Shown here: positions 57,840 to 64,000 of the stretch, piece after piece | How the letters are laid out: every line of letters starts with the position of its first letter | Numbering within the stretch: position 1 is the first letter of the stretch | Origin: Metaphire vulgaris | Taxonomy: Eukaryota > Annelida > Clitellata > Crassiclitellata > Megascolecidae | Direction: 5' to 3' | NCBI GenBank assembly: GCA_018105865.1 | Contig: CM030849.1 | Span: 6,846,497 to 6,910,496 of the forward strand | DNA length: 64,000 nt | Notes under the pieces: model-generated | Told to the model about the DNA's origin: nothing | What the model saw: the letters and a program-made list of their open reading frames with translations, nothing else | Databases searched by the model: none | Made by a program: the position numbers and the translations under genes

Positions 57840-59040
57840 GAAATAAAGTAAGTAAAATCTCGTGGATTTCTATACGCTCTTGGAAAGCAGCACAACAGTA
57901 GCTGCTTATTCTTAGCGCTCAGCCTCTCCTTAAAATAGCTATAGGAAAGGTGTAGGTGGATCAGCCAGGTAATAGTCAATATCCGAAGGGCAGTGAGGCT
58001 AGGTTGTTACAGATATGGCGGAAATGATTTAAGAAACAGGAAGGATTTAAGCTTAGACCTGGAAGACTTGAGGAGATAGTAGGGATCATAGGAACGGGCA
58101 ATCAGATTTTATTGTTTGAAAGTGTCCAGGTGCGAAGGGAAGGCTGGGATCGAGTTCCAGAGTCAGGTGCAGATATGAGAAGGCACGGTTGCAAATTTTC
58201 AGGGATGACAGATTTAGTGGCGTGACAGAGTGAGATGAGATGACGAACGTGTGGGTCGAGGAGGCTGAGGGGTTAATAGTGATCTAAGGTAGACAGGTTT
58301 TGATGACTGAAGTGAGCTATGTGTAAGAATATTATTATCTTATACTGGATACGTTCTGTTATTTTAAGCCTATGTAATGATTTTAGTATGGGTGAAATAT
58401 GGGAGAATTTAGGGTGACATAGTAACAGTACGAGCTAAAGCATTTTGTATTGATTGCAATTTGTTGATGGAGGCTTTGAGAAGGTCATAGTAGAGGGAGT
58501 TACAGTAATCTAATTTGGAGTGGACTATAGAGGTGGCGATTGTGGACGCAGTCTTAATATCAAGACAAGGACGTAGGCGACGAAGGTCCTGAATATGAAT
58601 AAAGCAGGCTTTTGAAAGTTGGAAGATTTGTGATTCGAAGTTTAGAAAAGAGTCAAATTTGAATCTGAGATTTCTAGCAGTTGAACAGGGATTATTGTGG
58701 TGTCAGGAGCCAAAACTAGTTTAGGATTGTCAATTTTGTTGAGTTGTTGGGGTAGTCCGATTAAAAGAAACTCTGTCTTAGATGGGTTGAGAGCGAGGAG
58801 ATTAGATGACATCCATGCAGAGATTGACGAGAATGCAGATTCAAGCTCAATAATAGAAGCATTGAATGAAAGAGGTGAGAAGGACAGGAATAGCTGAGTG
58901 TCATCGGCATAGAGTTGGTGATTTAATTTGAGGGAATTAATTAGAGATGAAAGTGGTGTGGTGTAAAGGCTGAACAGTACAGGCCCGAGAACAGATCCTT
59001 GAGGCACTCCATAATCTATAATATGAGAAAGAGAAATACG
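57840..59040 (-). mobile_element. LINE (CR1/L2-like), RT with YADD through 3' tail
   Basis: MPQGSVLGPVLFSLYTTPLS, HQLYADDTQLFLSFSPLSFN (catalytic, about 58905) and NLLALNPSKTEFLLIGLPQQ read leftward to a frameshift at about 58645. The C-terminal coding region and tail continue to 57842, where a (TTAC)n-type terminus (GTAAGTAAAAT on the + strand) ends it. A piece of the same family lies inside the hAT at 34924-36041, and its tail occurs at 47380. Confidence 0.88.
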
Positions 59041-59109
59041 CTTAATAATATAATATAATTATCCGTTATATAATGTAGACTGCCAAAATGCACTTATTAT
59101 ATAATAGGG

Positions 59110-59465
59110 CGCAAAGTGGTTCAGGAAGGTCTGCCCTGTGAGAACCACTATGTATTATCGTGCTTTAAAGTGGCTTAGAGGCATTACTGCCTGTGTGAAA
59201 GCCACTATGGACGCTAACGGGTTTACCCACTCCGTCAGTCTACCGTTCCAGCGCGTAACTCACTCTGGTCAACTTCCCGCTCCCAAACGGCCTCAATATG
59301 TCTTATATAACTTAGAACGCTAAAATACAGTTTTCGTTAACTTTAGGCATCACATGATGGTAATCGAAACCTAAACGCAAAGACCAGGTCAACCCATATA
59401 TCATTCAATGGTAGACACAGGGCAGTCCCTACTGAACCACTTTAAACCTTGTTATATATTATATT
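59110..59465. mobile_element. Cluster of LINE 3'-tail hairpins in opposite orientations
   Basis: AAAGTGGTTCAGG...GAGAACCAC (59113-59148, -), AAAGTGGCTTAGAGG...GAAAGCCAC (59164-59202, -) and ACAGGGCAGTCCCTACTGAA with CCACTTTAAACC (59409-59450, +). The last matches the tail at 22155-22195 almost exactly. Between them nothing is recognised. Confidence 0.6.
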
Positions 59466-59891
59466 ATAGACAGAAAAAGGTCCTATCATATTTAATTAAC
59501 TCGGATCTGTACTTTCCTCTCGAATATTTAGACACGATATCAATATGAAGCTTAGCAAATCTTTCTTGAAAATAGCCAGATAGTTGAAAGTAATCGAATT
59601 TTCGCAAATTATAACAGTCACTTGAAATGAGCAAAATTCTCTTTGTCTATAGTAGAAAATGGCGCTGACGAAAATATTTGCTGCAGGCACTATAACTGGA
59701 CGGCCTAGGCTCTTCAATTGATAAAAAAATATTGTACTGTTTTTTTGTACATATCTGGGTCAAGTTGCTACGATCAACAATTTTGAAATGATTAATTAAT
59801 TTGTTGGCTCTCAGTACTTCGTTCACTATGAGATATTGGGAAATTATAATCGAATTCAGCAGCAAGGCTAAAGCTATGCTACTTATATTAT

Positions 59892-59894
59892 TGG

Positions 59895-59944
<50 letters not shown>

Positions 59945-59965
59945 TTCTTCTTCTTCTTCTTCACT
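59892..59965. repeat. ATC and TTC microsatellite
   Basis: (ATC)n then (TTC)n. Confidence 0.95.
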
Positions 59966-60004
59966 TTCTGCCTGCATGGCGGCAATAGTTAGATACGAAA
60001 CATT

Positions 60005-60560
60005 TCCAATTCACTCGATCTTGCGCTAATCTGCATCCTTCAAAAATCGTCATTTTCCTTGTTTCCATGCAGATCTTCCTTGATGATATCCATTCATCTT
60101 TTTCTCGGTCCCCTCTCCTCTCCTTCTATTATGTGCGTATGCAGTCAGTGGCGGCTCCAAGATTTGGCAAGTGGAGGGAGGCCGTTGTGGTGGCAACTTT
60201 AATCATGGGGGCCAACCATTTGTTGTTATAAGTATGTAGTATTAAGTATAGGTCCCAACAGGAGGCCACTGGGGGCACTCAATAGGGGACACGGGCCCCG
60301 GAGGCCCTCCCTGTGGAGCCGCCACTGTATGCAGAGCTTTGTAGGCCCATATAGGCTATTGTTGTCCATTCTTTTGACATGCCCAAACCATTTAATCTCC
60401 TTTTGCGTACGTTAGCGATAATTGTTTCTTGTGGCTCCTGTCTGTTGCCTGATGTCTTTCATTTCTCAATTTTTTTATATTTGCTGACTCACATTATTTT
60501 TTAGACATCTCATCTCTGCAACCATTAAACTTTTTCGTCTGATTTTGTATTACCCAAGTT
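60005..60560 (-). mobile_element. LINE C-terminal fragment (RTE/L1-like) split by a MITE
   Basis: Read on the minus strand, KWFGHVKRMDNNSLYGPTK leads, across the MITE at 60146-60327, into a GERRGPRKR and MDIIKEDLH-like end, typical of RTE/L1 ORFs. The coding frame is broken. Confidence 0.7.
60146..60327. mobile_element. hAT MITE (CAGTGGCGGCTC family), copy G
   Basis: Same ends and interior as copies B, D and E. Target duplication TATGCAGT (60138-60145) / TATGCAGA (60328-60335). Confidence 0.9.
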
Positions 60561-61255
60561 TCCGATCCATAATTATACATGTAAAATTTGAGGTATTACT
60601 AATTAATGTATTGTACAATTTCAGTTTGTATTCATTGTATTCTTTTGTTCCTCCATAGTGTTCTCATTCTTCCCATTGTTACTTTTGCAATCCTGTAGGC
60701 CTACTTATTTTCATTTTCACGTCCTTTGTGTGTTATTTATTATAATATTATATTATCGGTCAATTTGTAGTAGGCCTAAATCAGTAAAACTAGGTCGCAG
60801 CTATTAATAGAACTATGCGCTCAATTTTTGTATGGAATTTCCTATCATCATATCTACAGATGCAATTTTTATGGTATTAAAGTAGGGATTGCGAATATGC
60901 TAAATATCAGCCATTAGACTAATTCAGTGCTAGTTATGATTCACAGGATTTAATTGTAAGCACAACAAAACAAGCCATTTGTAATGATTTATCATAGTAC
61001 AGTTGAAACGGACCTCGTTTCGCCTTGGTCACCAGAGGGCAGGGTCCAGTCGGTTCGCCCGCAGTCGCTAGATGGCGAGGCCGAGTAAAAAAACCGACGC
61101 GCGGCCATTTTCTTTCTTCTTTTCGGGAGGAACTCATTCGGCTTGGGGCGTTTTGGTTTTGGGGAGGTTGATTTTGTGGGGACCGAGGGACGCCAGAGGC
61201 GCCGGCCCGATAGAATTTGTTCTCAGTGCTATGTTACTATTGTGTTTATATAGCT
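60561..61255. other. Intergenic
   Basis: No gene recognised. A CpG-rich patch lies at about 61015-61215. Confidence 0.35.
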
Positions 61256-62263
61256 CAGGGTTGTCCAACTGGCGGCCCGCGGACCAGTTTCATCCGGCCC
61301 GCCACAGAGTTTGGGAAAATAATTTTTTTCTAGGACAGGTTATTACCGTTATTTTATTGGACTATACTTGACTAGGAGGTTACCAAATTGCTTACTTATC
61401 CACACCACAGGTGACGGCGGTAATTAAATAATCTTACGTATTTGCTACTTATTACTACCTTGCTTAGCCTACATTTGTCATCTCGCTGCAAGTCTCGTTC
61501 TCGCTCAGTTAAAATTTGACGCCGTTTTCAGCAGTTTGCTAATGTAAAACACTCGTTTCTACGGTTTCTTGTATACGACTTGGCGCCACAAGCACTGACA
61601 TTGATATTGCTGGAATTGTTAGAGGAAACCCTTTTCGCAGTGCTCGCACTAGATTTTAAATTTAAATTATTATTAATTTAGAAAGTATTGACTAAATAGA
61701 ATAGAATGAATCATTAGATTGAAATTGAACAGAATCAATCGAATGACTGTCACTAGTCTTACTAAATCTAACTTAGACTCTAAGCCGGTAGAATACTAAT
61801 ATTTACTTGGGCTTAATTTTAACTGGAATACTATGTTAAAATAATAATATTATAGCAATATAGCTGTTAATAGCAGTTACCACCGAAGTGTTTTTTATTT
61901 CTTGGTTAACACTTAGGCCTAGTCTTACACTAGTCGTATATAGTCTTATTTTCAGTGGCGTCATTTCACATTTTTCTTAGGGTGGGCAAGACCTTTTGGC
62001 AAATTTTAAACAATTTTTGGCCAATTTTTTGCACATTTCACATTTATTTATTTATTTAATACATTATTCCTTCATTTCCTTGGGGCCACGGCACCTTCCT
62101 GCCCCACCCTAAATGACGCCTCTGCTAATTTTATAACAGTTTTATATGGCATGCCGTACATATATCATAATTATGCAATATTAAGTGCTACAACTTGCTT
62201 GGCCCGCCAAGGGTCTAAAATTTTGTGCGTGGCTCGCAAGAGCATGAAGGTTGGACAACGCTG
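61256..62263. mobile_element. hAT element, 1008 bp, GGCCCGC-rich ends
   Basis: Ends CAGGGTTGTCCAAC / complement of CAGCGTTGTCCAAC; target duplication ATATAGCT (61248-61255) / ATCTAGCT (62264-62271). GCGGCCCGCGG and GGCCCGCCA motifs near both ends are typical of vertebrate and invertebrate hAT/Charlie-like nonautonomous elements. It contains a nested MITE and no transposase. Confidence 0.9.
61953..62124. mobile_element. MITE nested in the 61256 hAT
   Basis: Ends CAGTGGCGTCATTT / complement of CAGAGGCGTCATTT; target duplication CTTATTTT / CTAATTTT. Subterminal TTAGGGTGGG also inverted. 172 bp. Confidence 0.88.
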
Positions 62264-62271
62264 ATCTAGCT

Positions 62272-63343
62272 GCTGCTGAACATAGATCGTGTTTTTAAAT
62301 AATAAGTACATATTGCAAACTTCGGCTGAGTTTGGCGTTCGCTTTATAATAACGTCGGCGCATCGAACTCAAGTTCTCGTCCTTTAGAGAAGAGGCACGA
62401 ACCAGACGTGTGATATCGTTTGCCATCCTGGGGCTGTAAAGAAGGTGTAGATTACACCCCTACCGTTCCACAGTACATCACGTTTTTATCAGCTGAGGAA
62501 CATTACATCTGTGGCGGCCGGTGGGTCTAAGAAGGGGGTTGCAATTATAGTGAGAAAATTTAACCCTTAAAATTAGGCTAGATACTTCGGTTCTAATTAT
62601 TTTGTTGCTATTATGGATAGTGAATGTTTGCCGCAGTATATTGACTCAGCGTGCATGTCATTATTCCTAATTAATCTCGCAAGCTTAAGCTAGGTTAGGT
62701 AACAGCAGAAACTATACTGTATAGGTCTAAATAATAATAACCACGCATGGATTATTTAAACAGAAATAAACAGAAATTAAGAATATATAATCATGGACGT
62801 GAAGGACAGAGATGGGCGATATGCCTTAAGCCAGTTAAGGCCTGTTGGCAACACGCCAACGCCCTCCCCGCAGCCAGAGGATGTCTCAATCTCGGCGAGT
62901 TGAAGCCCTTGTTGAAACGTGTGTGTCGCATCAGTAGAACGACACAGCCACGTCCACTTCGGCAGGCTAAATTTCTTCTGTCATACTGCATTACAGCATA
63001 TAGGCCCTATGTAGTATATACGCAGCGTGTAATTGTACTTGTGTCGCAGTTGTTCTGCGACACACACACACAGCACCCCGCAGCCACAGGAGCGCAGTTA
63101 AACACTGAAATCGGGAATTGGCTTGCTGCACCAAATTTTTCTCATCACCTAACTTATTAATGCCCAATGTTAAAACTTCTCTTTTACCTATGGCATTTTG
63201 TCTTTTACCTACTTATTTTAACTCCTTTATTTGAATGATAGTAGGCCTACTATTCTCATATCAATGTTAACTTTCTCCTTGTTATGCGAAATATTACATA
63301 GCTAATTATGGAAGTTCCTCTTGATCCTTGATCATATGTACAA
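62272..63343. other. Intergenic
   Basis: The 137-codon frame at 62747-63160 has no recognisable motif and a competing minus-strand frame; I do not accept it as a gene. Nothing else seen. Confidence 0.35.
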
Positions 63344-63450
63344 TAGTGATTATGTAATAATGTGACATTATAGATTAACCAACTATCGGGATCCTAGGAT
63401 CCCTTAGGTTAATCTTGTTTGTTTCCTTAGGCTCATGGTAATGTCAATTT
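63344..63450 (-). repeat. Dispersed repeat, inverted copy of 28985-29075
   Basis: See that entry; here GGATCCTAGGATCCC sits at its centre and the flanks diverge. Confidence 0.75.
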
Positions 63451-63507
63451 GTCTTTAGTTAACTGTGAACAATATAATGTCTTTTTTTCTTTTTCACTTT
63501 AATTAAG

Positions 63508-63549
<42 letters not shown>

Positions 63550-63569
63550 CGTCTGTGTGTGTGTGTGTA
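63508..63569. repeat. TA/TG microsatellite
   Basis: (TA)n then (TG)n with one CG interruption. Confidence 0.95.
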
Positions 63570-63834
63570 ATCGGATAACTGTCTACTTTACTTTGGAAAT
63601 AAATTCAATTCAATTCAAAAAAAACAAAATAATATTCTATATGAAATTATTGTGCAGCGAAAACTGTGGGTTGAGCAGCCCAGCGACATGGTCACTGGTC
63701 GCCACTGCTTTCCATTAAGTATTTCAGCGATTCGGGGAATAGGATTTAGCACGTTATATTTATATATCTCTACTAGGCCTCTGGCTGTGAGTTTGATGCA
63801 GCAATTTCTCAGAAATAGGCCTATTCATAACTCA

Positions 63835-63990
63835 GAGGTCTTAATCTGGTGTGGGTTGTCATTACTCTCCCAGACCCACGCTGCCCTTCATTTTATCACC
63901 GCCCTCCAGTGGGTGAGGTGAATCGACCTTAGACTCCTGCCAGTACCGAACCTACTTTACTTTGGAACCGCGACCTTATGCTCTATCTTC
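63835..63990 (-). mobile_element. tRNA-derived SINE, partial copy
   Basis: CCGCCCTCCAGTGGGTGAGG, AATCGACCTTAGACTCCTGC and GACCCACGCTGCC match the body of the SINE at 35130-35430, same strand. The box B region is altered by a small insertion of CTACTTTACTTTGG, and the window edge may cut it. Confidence 0.6.
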
Positions 63991-64000
63991 CCGTGCTGTT

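Noticed and set aside
62747..63160. 137-codon ORF
   Set aside because: No recognisable domain or splice context, and an antisense frame of comparable quality.

Overview
This is AT-rich, repeat-laden nuclear DNA of an animal, with split genes, long introns and no operons. The repeat content (CR1/L2-type and RTE-type LINEs, many hAT families, piggyBac, a tRNA-derived SINE), short TTAGGG-type tracts and a secreted fibrinogen-domain gene suggest an invertebrate, perhaps a marine deuterostome. I cannot name the taxon from sequence alone.

Only a few host genes are visible. (1) 4548-10792 (+): a five-exon gene for a secreted coiled-coil plus fibrinogen-domain lectin (459 aa), with a decayed copy of its first exon just upstream inside a ~1.3 kb tandem duplication. 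(2) 41029-46005 (+): an intact, intronless 1658-codon ORF with an Asn/Ser-rich N-terminal 40-residue repeat, a long ankyrin-repeat region, and a C-terminal cGAS/Mab-21-type nucleotidyltransferase that keeps the GS motif and all three catalytic acidic residues. (3) 23499-28429 (+): a paralogue of (2), broken by two frameshifts and by a hAT transposon inserted 30 bp after the third catalytic Asp codon. (4) 28630-29000 (+): an ankyrin fragment of a third copy. (5) 54151-54217 (+): a possible isolated signal-peptide exon. The ankyrin-cGAS-like cluster is the most interesting content: it looks like an expanding, locally duplicated family of fused innate-immune sensors, in a window that also holds a fibrinogen-type lectin.

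Most of the rest is transposons. By matching terminal inverted repeats with target duplications I could delimit about a dozen DNA elements to the base. The largest nest is 13039-19631, where a hAT-like element holds a hAT MITE, which holds a piggyBac element (TTAA site) with a decayed transposase, which in turn holds another MITE and several satellite arrays. LINE fragments lie at 752-1375, 21556-22215, 29275-31116 (-), 32060-33690, 34480-36592, 38995-39360, 47604-49084 (-), 54270-54581 (-), 55545-56045, 57840-59040 (-) and 60005-60560 (-). A 100-N assembly gap is at 56804-56903.

Layout: 1-2570 LINE and Mutator-like element; 2680-10792 fibrinogen-domain locus; 11940-22215 transposon nest and LINE; 23180-29020 broken ankyrin-cGAS-like copies; 29275-39360 LINEs, hAT elements and microsatellites; 40760-46230 intact ankyrin-cGAS-like gene; 47380-64000 LINEs, DNA transposons and intergenic DNA.
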